Source: Nannocystis pusilla
Lineage (GTDB): Bacteria > Myxococcota_A > Polyangia > Nannocystales > Nannocystaceae
Assembly: GCF_020073745.1 (NCBI RefSeq)
Contig: NZ_JAIRAU010000032.1
Span: 62,001 to 126,000, forward strand
DNA length: 64,000 bases
Direction: 5' to 3'
A program made the translations under genes and the position numbers. Positions within the stretch are counted from its first letter, which is position 1. The number at the start of each line of letters is the position of its first letter. The notes beneath the pieces are model-generated. The model saw only the letters and a list, made by a program, of their open reading frames with translations. It was not told the origin of the DNA and did not search any database. Below, in pieces: positions 1 to 7,156 of this stretch.

Positions 1-1
1 G

Positions 2-148
2 GCGGGGTGCCAGGCCCTCGCGGCGCACGACAACCGGACCATGCGGATCGCCCTCGGGATCGGGGTCCTGATCACCCTCGCAGGTCTCATGTTGCTCCGG
101 CGGGTCCGTTCCGCGTCGGATTCTGCTACCCCTGGGCCTCGGCCATGA
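2..148 (+). CDS. C-terminal end of a membrane protein (5' truncated by window edge)
   Basis: Frame 2 is open from the first base to a TGA at 146-148 and encodes 48 residues. It contains one hydrophobic segment (about IALGIGVLITLAGLMLL) followed by Arg-Arg and a short polar tail. Nearly every codon ends in G or C, as in the confirmed genes here, so I take it as the real 3' end of a gene that starts left of the window. The layout is that of a protein ending in a transmembrane helix with a cytoplasmic tail. Family unknown. Confidence 0.6.
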   Translation, partial: AGCQALAAHDNRTMRIALGIGVLITLAGLMLLRRVRSASDSATPGPRP

Positions 149-180
149 TCCAGGGGCTTTCCAGCCCAAAATCAGACCGC

Positions 181-186
181 TATCAT
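181..186 (+). promoter_or_regulatory. candidate -10 box of the 209-1474 gene
   Basis: TATCAT, 22 nt before the ATG at 209. Transcription would start around 192-194 and leave a leader of about 15 nt with no Shine-Dalgarno sequence. Confidence 0.4.
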
Positions 187-208
187 CCCCGCGCTCCCAG
201 ACCCGCAC

Positions 209-1474
209 ATGACCGCCGCCATCACGTCGTCTCGCCCGTCGCCGCTGCTCCGCGCCTTCACCGGCGTCCTCTGTGCGGCGCTCGCCTTCTCGCCGTTGCC
301 CGCGGCTGCCTCCTCGCCCGCCTCCTTCGGCATGTTCGCCGCGGCGCCGGCCGCCCCGGCGAGCGCCGGCAACACCGTCGGGCTGTTCCGCCTGTCGGGC
401 GACCCGGCGACGGCGGAGAACCTCCGCTCGCAGATCCTCACCGACATGAGCGCCGCCGGCTTCAACGTGAAGGGTGTCGCGCTCGACATCGACGCCGCGG
501 CCGGCAAGGTCAAGTGCAAGGGCGGAGCCGACGCGTGCGTCGGCAAGGTCATCGAGTGGCTCAACAAGGGCGCCGCCAAGTCGGGCGCCACGTACGACTA
601 CCTGGTCTACGGGACCGTCGGGAACGGGACCCCGGCCTCGATCGTCATCTATGACGTCGCCAAGAAGGCCAAGGTCAAGGAGTTCACGCCGTCGCTCAAC
701 CCCGACGACCTGATCCTCCCGCTGGCGCTGCCGCGGGCGATGGTCGCCACGCTGAACGACTACCGCACGCCGCCGGCCCCGGCCACGCCCGAGGAGCAGA
801 AGATCCTCGCCGAGCTCGACGAGCCGGCCAAGACGCCCGAGGAGCTGGCGGCCGAGAAGGCGGCCATCGACGACGCCGTCGGCAAGGTCGCGGCGGGGCA
901 GGGCGAGCTCATCGACACCAGCAACATCAAGGTCGACCTCAAGAAGGACTTCAAGGAGTTCTGCCGCAACGGCCCGCCGAAGCCGCGCGTCAACAAGGAC
1001 GACCCCAAGGACCTGCGCCCGGCGTGCAAGCGCGGGCCCGTGTTCGGCTACTGGCAGACCCGCGCGTGGGTGGCCCTCGGCCTCACCGCCGGCGCGCTGC
1101 TCACCACCGGCATCTTCTACTCGCTCGGCCTCGCGGCCCGCGGCCCCTACAAGTCGGCGCTGAACGACCTCAACAACTCCGGCCTCGACAAGACCAAGCC
1201 GCTGGAGTCCGACGCCTACACGGCGATGGCCGCCGACGTGGCCGACAAGGGCAACACCATGCGCAACCGCCTGATCGGCGGCGACGTCGCCCTGCTCACC
1301 ACCGTCCTCCTGGCCGGCGTGCTCGCCGTCATCATCTACCAGGACCGCACCGACGCGAAGGACTTCATCAAGACCGAGAAGAGCCTCAAGTCGGTGTCGC
1401 GGATCCAGAACGTGCGCGGCGGCCCGATCCTCAGCCGCGGCATGCAGGGCTTCGGCGTCGGCTTCAACTTCTGA
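209..1474 (+). CDS. secreted/membrane protein with two C-terminal TM helices, unknown function
   Basis: 421 residues. The N-terminus (residues 1-34) is a signal peptide ending in Ala-rich AAAS. The exported middle part is mixed alpha/beta with an acidic Glu/Ala-rich stretch (about 195-240) that looks helical. Two hydrophobic segments lie near residues 287-311 and 355-376, separated by a polar loop, so the protein is probably anchored in the inner membrane with a large periplasmic N-terminal domain. The tail is Gly-rich and ends in Phe. A TATCAT -10-like box at 181-186 would give a very short leader without a Shine-Dalgarno sequence. A strong hairpin follows the stop. I do not recognise the family. 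Confidence 0.75.
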   Translation: MTAAITSSRPSPLLRAFTGVLCAALAFSPLPAAASSPASFGMFAAAPAAPASAGNTVGLFRLSGDPATAENLRSQILTDMSAAGFNVKGVALDIDAAAGKVKCKGGADACVGKVIEWLNKGAAKSGATYDYLVYGTVGNGTPASIVIYDVAKKAKVKEFTPSLNPDDLILPLALPRAMVATLNDYRTPPAPATPEEQKILAELDEPAKTPEELAAEKAAIDDAVGKVAAGQGELIDTSNIKVDLKKDFKEFCRNGPPKPRVNKDDPKDLRPACKRGPVFGYWQTRAWVALGLTAGALLTTGIFYSLGLAARGPYKSALNDLNNSGLDKTKPLESDAYTAMAADVADKGNTMRNRLIGGDVALLTTVLLAGVLAVIIYQDRTDAKDFIKTEKSLKSVSRIQNVRGGPILSRGMQGFGVGFNF

Positions 1475-1497
1475 GCCGCCCCCGCGCGACCGGCCAC

Positions 1498-1537
1498 GAG
1501 GGCCCGCTGCCGTCCGGCGCGGGCCCTCGGTGCGTTT
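1498..1537 (+). terminator. hairpin terminator candidate after the 209-1474 gene
   Basis: A perfect 10-bp inverted repeat (GAGGGCCCGC at 1498-1507, complement at 1519-1528) has an 11-nt loop and lies 24 nt after the stop codon. Only a short T run (GTTT) follows, so termination may be helped by Rho. Confidence 0.55.
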
Positions 1538-1553
1538 CGTGGGTGTACGAAAG

Positions 1554-1590
1554 CACATGTCGAAAGAGGCATGTCCTTCCGAGCAGGTGT
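1554..1590. repeat. 14-nt-period array A (3 units)
   Basis: Hexamers CATGTC at 1556, CATGTC at 1570 and CAGGTG at 1584 are spaced exactly 14 nt apart. The array lies between the terminator hairpin and the next gene and belongs to the window-wide family described in the findings. Confidence 0.8.
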
Positions 1591-1666
1591 TTCGGCGGCG
1601 CGCGGGAAGGCGCTCGGCTCGCTCCATGCCGTCGGATCATCCGCGCCCGTTGCCTGCGCCGCGGGG

Positions 1667-2194
1667 ATGTGCTGCCGTGCACGGCACACCGTGCCGACCG
1701 GCCTCCTCGTCCTCCTCGTCGTGCTGGCCGTCGTCGTGCCGGCGTTCTGGCTCGGGCTCCGCGCGGCGCTCCGCCACCAACGGGCGTACAACGCGAGTCT
1801 CCCGAAGGTTCCGCCCGCGCCGGCTCGGCCCGACCCGGACCGGGAGCTGGTGAGCGCGGCGCGGCGTCTCGCCGACGCCTACGTCTTCGATCCCGCGCTC
1901 GCCGTCGACGTCACGGAGGAGATGCTCCGCGAGCGGCCGACCGAGTGGCATGGCAAGACGATCCGCGTGACCGCCGTGTGGTCGCACATGTTGGAGAGCT
2001 CGTTCATCGGTCCGGCCTTCGTCGTGTCGAGGCACCACGAGGGCCGGCTCCCGTGGGGGAAGCACCGCGTCCGCGCCACCGGCCTGTGGCTGTTCCCGCG
2101 CGCGCAGGCCTCGACGCGGAGCCTGCCCGGCTTCGGCCACCTCGGCATGAGCTGGGGCGAGTTCCACGTCCACGAGCTCGTCGTGCTCGAGTGA
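1667..2194 (+). CDS. small membrane-anchored protein, unknown function
   Basis: About 175 residues from the ATG at 1667. An N-terminal transmembrane anchor (roughly TGLLVLLVVLAVVVPAFWLG) is followed by a globular domain of about 110 residues with beta-rich stretches such as KTIRVTAVWSHM and VRATGLWLF, which could be an OB-like or small barrel fold (inference). The frame is open back to an ATG at 1571, but that start lies inside repeat array A. The best choices are ATG 1667 or GTG 1691, which places the anchor almost at the N-terminus. A perfect 14-bp palindrome lies between these two candidates. The gene converges with miaB. No family recognised. Confidence 0.6.
   Translation: MCCRARHTVPTGLLVLLVVLAVVVPAFWLGLRAALRHQRAYNASLPKVPPAPARPDPDRELVSAARRLADAYVFDPALAVDVTEEMLRERPTEWHGKTIRVTAVWSHMLESSFIGPAFVVSRHHEGRLPWGKHRVRATGLWLFPRAQASTRSLPGFGHLGMSWGEFHVHELVVLE
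1673..1686. promoter_or_regulatory. perfect 14-bp palindrome near a gene start
   Basis: TGCCGTGCACGGCA reads identically on both strands and ends 5 nt before the GTG at 1691. If translation starts at that GTG, this could be an operator. If the ATG at 1667 is used, it lies in coding sequence. Confidence 0.3.
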
Positions 2195-2282
2195 CGCGCG
2201 CGCTGTCGGACCGACGCTCGCCCGCTCCGGATCGGAGCCCGGTCCGAGTGTTTCCGGACGCCGACCCATCGCCCGGCGACGA

Positions 2283-2520
2283 GCGGGGCCGCGAAGCTCT
2301 CCGCAGGCGGGCACGAGGCGGCGAATTGGGACGCCGGTGGGACGGAGACGCGGTTCAGCGCGCGCGGGCGCACAGCCGGCCGTGCTCGCGGTGAACCTGT
2401 CCTCATGGTCATCCTGTCCGAAGAGACAGCGCCGAGCACGTGAACCGGTAGGGGCCCGCCGAGCGAGGGGCCCGATTCGCCGCCTCGTGCCCGCCGTCAC
2501 GACGATCTCCGCAGCCCCGC
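2283..2520. ncRNA. 238-bp structured element, copy 1 (candidate RNA)
   Basis: The element fills the gap between two convergent genes. Nested inverted repeats are: outer 7-bp stem 2283-2289/2514-2520 (GCGGGGC/GCCCCGC); a 25-nt arm pair 2306-2330/2471-2495 with 24 of 25 positions complementary; an inner 7-bp stem 2351-2357/2441-2447 (CGGTTCA/TGAACCG); and a small CTGTC...GACAG hairpin at 2414-2429. A second copy at 40940-41177 has the same length. Arm positions 11 and 12 differ between copies but stay paired, and two other changes swap a Watson-Crick pair for G-U. This favours selection on RNA (or cruciform) structure. Strand is undetermined because the element is nearly symmetric. A MITE-like palindrome remains possible. 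Confidence 0.6.
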
Positions 2521-2539
2521 GCCCCCGAGCGCGACCGAG

Positions 2540-3916
2540 TCAGCCCGCGATCAGCGAGTGGCCGGTGGTCGCGGCGATGTCGACCTCGACTGTCTGTCCC
2601 GGAGTACCTGTCCCGAGAGGCAGCAGCACGCTCTGGAACCGCGGCGTGCGCCCGAGCAGGCGGTCGCCGCGGTGCGACAGGCCGCTGATGAGCACGCGCT
2701 CGCGCTTGCCGACGCGGGCCTGGTGCGACGCGCGGGTGTGCTGCTCCTGCAGCTCGATGACTTCTTGCAGGCGGCGGCCCTTGACCTCGTCGGGCACGTC
2801 GTCCTGCAGCTTGCGGGCGGCGTAGGTGATCCCGCGGTCGCTGTAGCGGAACATGAACGCGGAGTCGAACCGGACCTCGCGCATGAGCGACAGCGTCTCG
2901 GCGTGGTCGTCCTCGGTCTCGCCGCAGAAGCCGACCATGAGGTCGGTCGACAGCGCGAGGTCGGGGATCGCGGCGCGCAGGCGGGCGACCAGGTCGACGA
3001 ACTCGGCGCGCGAGTAGCCGCGCTTCATGGCGGTGAGCATGCGATCGGAGCCCGACTGCGCCGGCAGGTGGATGTACGGGCAGACCTTGTCGAGCTCGGC
3101 CATCGTGGCGATCAGCTGCGCGGTGAAGTCGACGGGGTAGGGGCTGGTGAAGCGGATCCGCTCGATGCCGTCGATCGCGGCCAGGGCGCGCAGCAGATCG
3201 GCGAAGCTCGCGTCGTCCCACACGTACGAGTTGACCGTCTGGCCGAGCAGGACGATCTCTTTGTAGCCGCGCTCGGCCAGGTGCCGGGCCTGGCGCAGGA
3301 CCTCGCGCGGGGCCACGCCGCGCTCGCGGCCGCGGGTGTACGGGACCACGCAGAACGTGCAGAACTTGTCGCAGCCGCGCTGGATCGTGACCTGGCCGCT
3401 GACGCCGTCGTCGTCAGGCACGCCGTCGAGGCCCTCGTAGGTCTCGTCGCGGTCGAGCGTGACGTCGACGACCCGCTCGCCGGCGCGCGCGCGGTCGACC
3501 AGGACGCCGATCCGGCGGTAGCTGTCGGGGCCGGCGACGAGGCCGATGTGCGGGGCCTGCTTCTGGACCTTGTCGCGCAGGTGCTCGGCCATGCATCCGG
3601 TGATGCCGAACACCAGAGCGGGGTTGTCCTTCTTGTGCCGCAGCAGCTGGCTGGTGCGCCCGTAGACCCGCTCCTCGGCCTTCTCGCGCACGGCGCAGGT
3701 GTTGAGCAGGATCACGTCGGCGGCCGCCGGATCGGGCACGCGCACGTAGCCGCGGGCCGCCAGCTGGCCGACGATCAGCGCCGAGTCGGCCTCGTTCATC
3801 TGACAGCCGAGAGTCTCGACGTAGACGCGCGGTCCGGCCGCGGGGGGCAGCTCCGGCGCGTTCGCGGGCGGGGCCGGCGCCGGTTTCGTGCCGCGGATCT
3901 GGACCAGGCGGGTCAT
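2540..3916 (-). CDS. miaB: tRNA-2-methylthio-N6-dimethylallyladenosine synthase MiaB
   Basis: 458 residues, normal for MiaB. It is a radical-SAM methylthiotransferase that adds the methylthio group to i6A37 of tRNAs reading UNN codons. The UPF0004 domain has its three cluster cysteines at C38 (LGCQMNE), C74 (NTCAVRE) and C108 (ITGCMAE). The radical-SAM motif CxxxCxxC is at C182, C186 and C189 (GCDKFCTFC), with a TRAM domain at the C-terminus. A Pro/Ala-rich extension of about 28 residues precedes the first domain. The start at 3916 is supported by a TAGCAT box 9 nt upstream (leaderless). The gene is divergent from the parvulin lipoprotein gene. Two or three 14-nt repeat units lie within the 3' coding end (2594-2627). 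Confidence 0.95.
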   Translation of the reverse strand: MTRLVQIRGTKPAPAPPANAPELPPAAGPRVYVETLGCQMNEADSALIVGQLAARGYVRVPDPAAADVILLNTCAVREKAEERVYGRTSQLLRHKKDNPALVFGITGCMAEHLRDKVQKQAPHIGLVAGPDSYRRIGVLVDRARAGERVVDVTLDRDETYEGLDGVPDDDGVSGQVTIQRGCDKFCTFCVVPYTRGRERGVAPREVLRQARHLAERGYKEIVLLGQTVNSYVWDDASFADLLRALAAIDGIERIRFTSPYPVDFTAQLIATMAELDKVCPYIHLPAQSGSDRMLTAMKRGYSRAEFVDLVARLRAAIPDLALSTDLMVGFCGETEDDHAETLSLMREVRFDSAFMFRYSDRGITYAARKLQDDVPDEVKGRRLQEVIELQEQHTRASHQARVGKRERVLISGLSHRGDRLLGRTPRFQSVLLPLGTGTPGQTVEVDIAATTGHSLIAG

Positions 3917-3925
3917 GGGCGCGGC

Positions 3926-3931
3926 ATGCTA
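3926..3931 (-). promoter_or_regulatory. miaB -10 box (leaderless)
   Basis: TAGCAT on the minus strand, 9 nt before the miaB ATG at 3916. Transcription should start at or within 2-3 nt of the start codon. Confidence 0.5.
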
Positions 3932-4131
3932 CGCGAAAATCGCCGCAGCGGCCCGCGGGGAGGCTCACGCGGGGTCCGGGGCGGACCGGGGGAGGCGCCC
4001 GGGCATGCCGCAGATGTCGCCGCTTGGATCGGACGCTCGCTCCGGCTTACAATCTCGCGCCGCCGACGCCCTGCGGTCGCCGCGCTCTGCGACGACCGGC
4101 CCGTACGGGAAAGGCCCGCTCCGCGTCGGCC

Positions 4132-4137
4132 AGGAGA
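4132..4137 (+). promoter_or_regulatory. ribosome binding site that decides the parvulin start
   Basis: AGGAGA with a 5-nt spacer to the ATG at 4143. This is one of few first-in-transcript genes here with a clear Shine-Dalgarno sequence. Confidence 0.7.
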
Positions 4138-4142
4138 ACAGA

Positions 4143-5375
4143 ATGCTTCGCTTCGTCCCTCGCGTGTCCCTCGGACTTTGTCTCGCCCTCGCGGTCGGCT
4201 GCTCGCCGAGCACGCCCACGCCGCAGAAGACCGACGAGAAGGCCACCCCGGAGCAGCCTGCCAAGGCGGCCGCGGGCGAGGGCCTGCCGGCGCTTCCCGA
4301 CCCGATCGCCACCGTCAACGAGGTCGCGATCCCGCTGGCCCAGTTCAAGGACATCTACGACCTCAAGGTGAAGAAGTACACCGACCGCGGCCGCGAGATC
4401 CCGCCCTCGGCCGACCGGCGCTATCGCAAGTCGATCACCGAGCGCCTCGTGTACAACGAGATCCTGCGCCAGGAGGCGAAGGCCCGCGGGATCGAGGTCG
4501 ACGCCGCCAAGCTCGCCGAGCGCGAGACGCAGCAGAAGCAGGGCATCAAGGACTGGGACAAGCACCTGCAGCGCCGCGGCGAGACCGAGCAGAGCCTGCG
4601 CGACATGTACATCGCGGAGATCCTCGAGCAGCAGTTCCTCGAGAAGGACGGCAAGCTGGCCGTCACCGACGCCGAGGTCGACGAGGAGTACGAGAAGATC
4701 AAGCCGAACTACAAGTCGGAGGGCGAGCGGATCCACGCCTCGCACATCCTGATCCCGATCGGCCCGCAGGATCAGCCGACGCCGACGGGCGAGAAGCCGC
4801 CCGAGCCGTCGCAGGAGGACAAGGACAAGTGGCGCAAGGAGGCCGTGGCCAAGGCCGACGAGCTGTACAAGAAGGCCACCGCGCCGGGCGCCGACTTCGC
4901 CCAGCTGGCCAAGGAGAACTCCGTGGGCCCGAGCGCCGACAAGGGCGGCGACCTCGGCATCTTCACCAAGGACCGCATGGTCGAGGAGTTCAGCGTCGCC
5001 GCGTTCAAGCTCAAGCCCGGCGAGATCTCGAAGCCCGTCGAGACCAAGTTCGGCATCCACATCATCAAGATCCTGGCCAAGTACCCGCCCGGCGACCTGC
5101 CCAAGGAGGCGCTCGCCGACCAGATCAAGGAGCGCCTCAGCCAGCGCAAGCTCCACCAGGGCCGCCGCGAGCTGAAGGACGCGCTGCTGGCCAAGTACAC
5201 GGTCAAGAACACCATGGAGGAGCTGCTCGGCCCCGACCCGCGCGGCCCCAAGCGTCCGCCCGTGGTCAACCCCGCCGAGATGCCCGCCGGCCACCCGCCC
5301 GTCGACCTCAAGGCCAAGACCGCCGGCCCTGCCGCCGAGGCCAAGGCCGAGCCTGAGGGCGGCGACGGCGACTGA
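4143..5375 (+). CDS. parvulin-type peptidyl-prolyl isomerase lipoprotein (SurA/PrsA-like)
   Basis: 410 residues from the ATG at 4143, chosen because AGGAGA lies 5 nt upstream and a lipoprotein signal (LALAVGC lipobox) follows at once. The frame extends further upstream, but that part overlaps the miaB promoter. After a linker, residues about 35-195 form a helical SurA_N-like chaperone region. A parvulin PPIase domain spans about 197-308 (ASHILIP ... GGDLGIF ... KPVETKFGIHIIKI). A charged helix and a Pro/Ala-rich tail follow. Such proteins fold outer-membrane and secreted proteins in the periplasm, which fits the many barrels nearby. A strong terminator follows. Confidence 0.88.
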   Translation: MLRFVPRVSLGLCLALAVGCSPSTPTPQKTDEKATPEQPAKAAAGEGLPALPDPIATVNEVAIPLAQFKDIYDLKVKKYTDRGREIPPSADRRYRKSITERLVYNEILRQEAKARGIEVDAAKLAERETQQKQGIKDWDKHLQRRGETEQSLRDMYIAEILEQQFLEKDGKLAVTDAEVDEEYEKIKPNYKSEGERIHASHILIPIGPQDQPTPTGEKPPEPSQEDKDKWRKEAVAKADELYKKATAPGADFAQLAKENSVGPSADKGGDLGIFTKDRMVEEFSVAAFKLKPGEISKPVETKFGIHIIKILAKYPPGDLPKEALADQIKERLSQRKLHQGRRELKDALLAKYTVKNTMEELLGPDPRGPKRPPVVNPAEMPAGHPPVDLKAKTAGPAAEAKAEPEGGDGD

Positions 5376-5402
5376 GCCGCAGCTGTCCGTGAGGCCATGA
5401 GA

Positions 5403-5428
5403 GGGGCGCGCCGCGGCGCGCCCCTTTT
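5403..5428 (+). terminator. Rho-independent terminator of the parvulin gene
   Basis: GGGGCGCG (5403-5410) pairs with CGCGCCCC (5417-5424) around CCGCGG, followed directly by TTTT. It lies 28 nt after the stop codon and is the clearest intrinsic terminator in the window. Confidence 0.85.
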
Positions 5429-5491
5429 GCGTTGGGTCGCCGCGGGGCGTGCTGCGTGTTCGCGGGAGGGCTCGCAGGTCGGGGTGTACGA

Positions 5492-5567
5492 CAGGAATTT
5501 CCGGGCATGTCATGAAGAACATGTCGGAATAGACATGTGTTTATGGATATGTCCATTCAGACATGAA
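5492..5567. repeat. 14-nt-period array B (6 units)
   Basis: Hexamers begin at 5492 (CAGGAA), 5506 (CATGTC), 5520 (CATGTC), 5534 (CATGTG), 5548 (TATGTC) and 5562 (CATGAA), every spacing exactly 14 nt. The 3-nt ends before each hexamer are mostly AGA, GGA or GGG. The stretch is locally AT-rich compared with its surroundings. Confidence 0.85.
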
Positions 5568-5656
5568 TGGAGAAATGAGCGCTCGTGGCCCTGGGCCGGG
5601 AGCGTCGAGCGGCTGGAAGGCGTCGGGGCCGGCTTTACGGGGCCGGCGGTCCGCTG

Positions 5657-5662
5657 TACCTT
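5657..5662 (+). promoter_or_regulatory. -10 box of the 5669 lipoprotein gene (leaderless)
   Basis: TACCTT, 6 nt before the ATG at 5669. Confidence 0.4.
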
Positions 5663-5668
5663 GATGGG

Positions 5669-7057
5669 ATGCCGGCTCGTGGGCTCGCCTGGTCGCTGCT
5701 GCTCCTCGCCGCGTGCAACGACGAGGTCGCGCGCAGCGAGGTCCCGCTGGCGCTGGTGTGCGGGACCGAGGGGCCGCACCGGCTGTTCGCCCACGCCGCG
5801 GACGAGCACCTGGCGTCCGTCACCCGTCTGGGCGCGCGCCTGTTCTACATCGTGGACGGGCAGGACCAGCCGACGCGGGTCCACGCCACGGGGCTGTGCG
5901 GAGAGGACCCGGTGTTGGTCGCGCGCGACCTCCACCGCGTGTTCAGCCACGAACGCTGGCCCGACGTCGTGCTCGGCTGTCGCTATCAGGACCTCATGGT
6001 GGTCGACGCGAGCGGCGGCGTGGAGCCGCGCCTCGTCGTCCCCGGGGGTTGTCGGGCGACGTGGACCGAGCACGGGCTGGTGACGGTGGAGGTGAGCACG
6101 CCGATCTCGCCGCAGGGCTCGCCCATGGGGAGCGGCAGGGCGGAGCTGTTCCCGTTCCCGCCGGGGTCGCCGACGGGGGAGATCGAGCCGATCACGCTGG
6201 CCGACACGATCCCGTACGCGTACGACGGGCCGCCGGTGGCCGAGGCGAGCGACGACGCGTTGTTCGCCGTGAACCACGAGTACGAGCTGGTCCGCATCTC
6301 GCTGGCCGATCGGTCGCAGACGGTCGAGCAGAGCTGGGCGTGCGGGCTCGACGTGAGCCGGGACGGCCGCTGGCTGGTGTGGCACGACTGCGGCGGCTGG
6401 CCGAATGGCGACGACGTCGACCTGATCCTGCGCGACCGCGAGACCGGCGAGGAGCGCGTGATCGGTCGCGGCGATCTGTCCTACGGCGACCAGGTGATCG
6501 GGGAGCGCTTCATCCACGCGCGGGACGGCGATCTGCTGCTGCTGCCCTCGCTCGCGCTGTACGAGAAGCGGCCCGATCTGCATCTGCTGCGCGAGCTCCC
6601 TGACGGTCGCTGGCTCGGCTTCTTCGATCGCAGCGGCGTGCGCGTCCCCGACGCCTGGATGCTGGTCGACCTCGCCCGCGGCGAGGAGACCCATCTGGTG
6701 GACCACCACGGTCCGGCGTACCCCGCCAACGATCACCTCGACCTGATCCAGGACGACCACGGCGGCGAGTTGTGGCGCCACTTCTACGACGGCCGGCCGC
6801 CCGAGCAGCTGGCCGAGCGGGCGTCTCTGTTCAAGGAGCTCGCCGACGGCAGGATCGCGACCGCGCTCGATCGAGACGGGGAGGGCATCGGCGAGCTCGT
6901 GCTGGTCGAGCGCGGGACGCTGGTCGAGCGCAGGATCGAGGCGCGCGCGCGCGAGCTCGTGACCGAGGAGGGCGTGGCCCCGGCGGACGCGGTGGCGTAC
7001 ACGGTCGTCGACGGCGAGCGCTCGGGCCTGTGGCTCGCGCGACCGGCGGCCGAGTGA
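5669..7057 (+). CDS. lipoprotein with beta-propeller-like repeats, unknown function
   Basis: 462 residues from the ATG at 5669. The signal ends in a lipobox (LLLLAAC), so the mature protein should be lipidated and exported. The rest is rich in short beta-hairpin units with Asp-Gly/Arg-Asp turns (for example VSRDGRWLVWHDCGG and ARDGDLLLLPSLALY), typical of TolB/WD40-like propellers, though I cannot fix a blade count. The frame continues upstream, but the chosen start has a TACCTT -10-like box 6 nt before it, as at many genes here. It converges with the Omp85-like gene across array C. Role unknown. Confidence 0.65.
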   Translation: MPARGLAWSLLLLAACNDEVARSEVPLALVCGTEGPHRLFAHAADEHLASVTRLGARLFYIVDGQDQPTRVHATGLCGEDPVLVARDLHRVFSHERWPDVVLGCRYQDLMVVDASGGVEPRLVVPGGCRATWTEHGLVTVEVSTPISPQGSPMGSGRAELFPFPPGSPTGEIEPITLADTIPYAYDGPPVAEASDDALFAVNHEYELVRISLADRSQTVEQSWACGLDVSRDGRWLVWHDCGGWPNGDDVDLILRDRETGEERVIGRGDLSYGDQVIGERFIHARDGDLLLLPSLALYEKRPDLHLLRELPDGRWLGFFDRSGVRVPDAWMLVDLARGEETHLVDHHGPAYPANDHLDLIQDDHGGELWRHFYDGRPPEQLAERASLFKELADGRIATALDRDGEGIGELVLVERGTLVERRIEARARELVTEEGVAPADAVAYTVVDGERSGLWLARPAAE

Positions 7058-7082
7058 CGGGGCGCCGGCCTTCCACGCGAGC

Positions 7083-7144
7083 CATGAACGTCGGGACATG
7101 CTCGTCGAGACATGCCGGTATGGGCATGTCGAAACAGACATGTC
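7083..7144. repeat. 14-nt-period array C (5 units)
   Basis: Hexamers at 7083 (CATGAA), 7097 (CATGCT), 7111 (CATGCC), 7125 (CATGTC) and 7139 (CATGTC). The array lies between two convergent genes. The last pair forms the hairpin CATGTC-N8-CATG, with GACATG closing the stem. Confidence 0.85.
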
Positions 7145-7156
7145 CGAAGAGCTGCG

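Noticed and set aside
2283..2520. Protein-coding reading of the 238-bp element (conserved PARAEPRLRPTGVP-type translations)
   Set aside because: All frames look conserved because the DNA is; substitutions preserve base pairing rather than any codon pattern.
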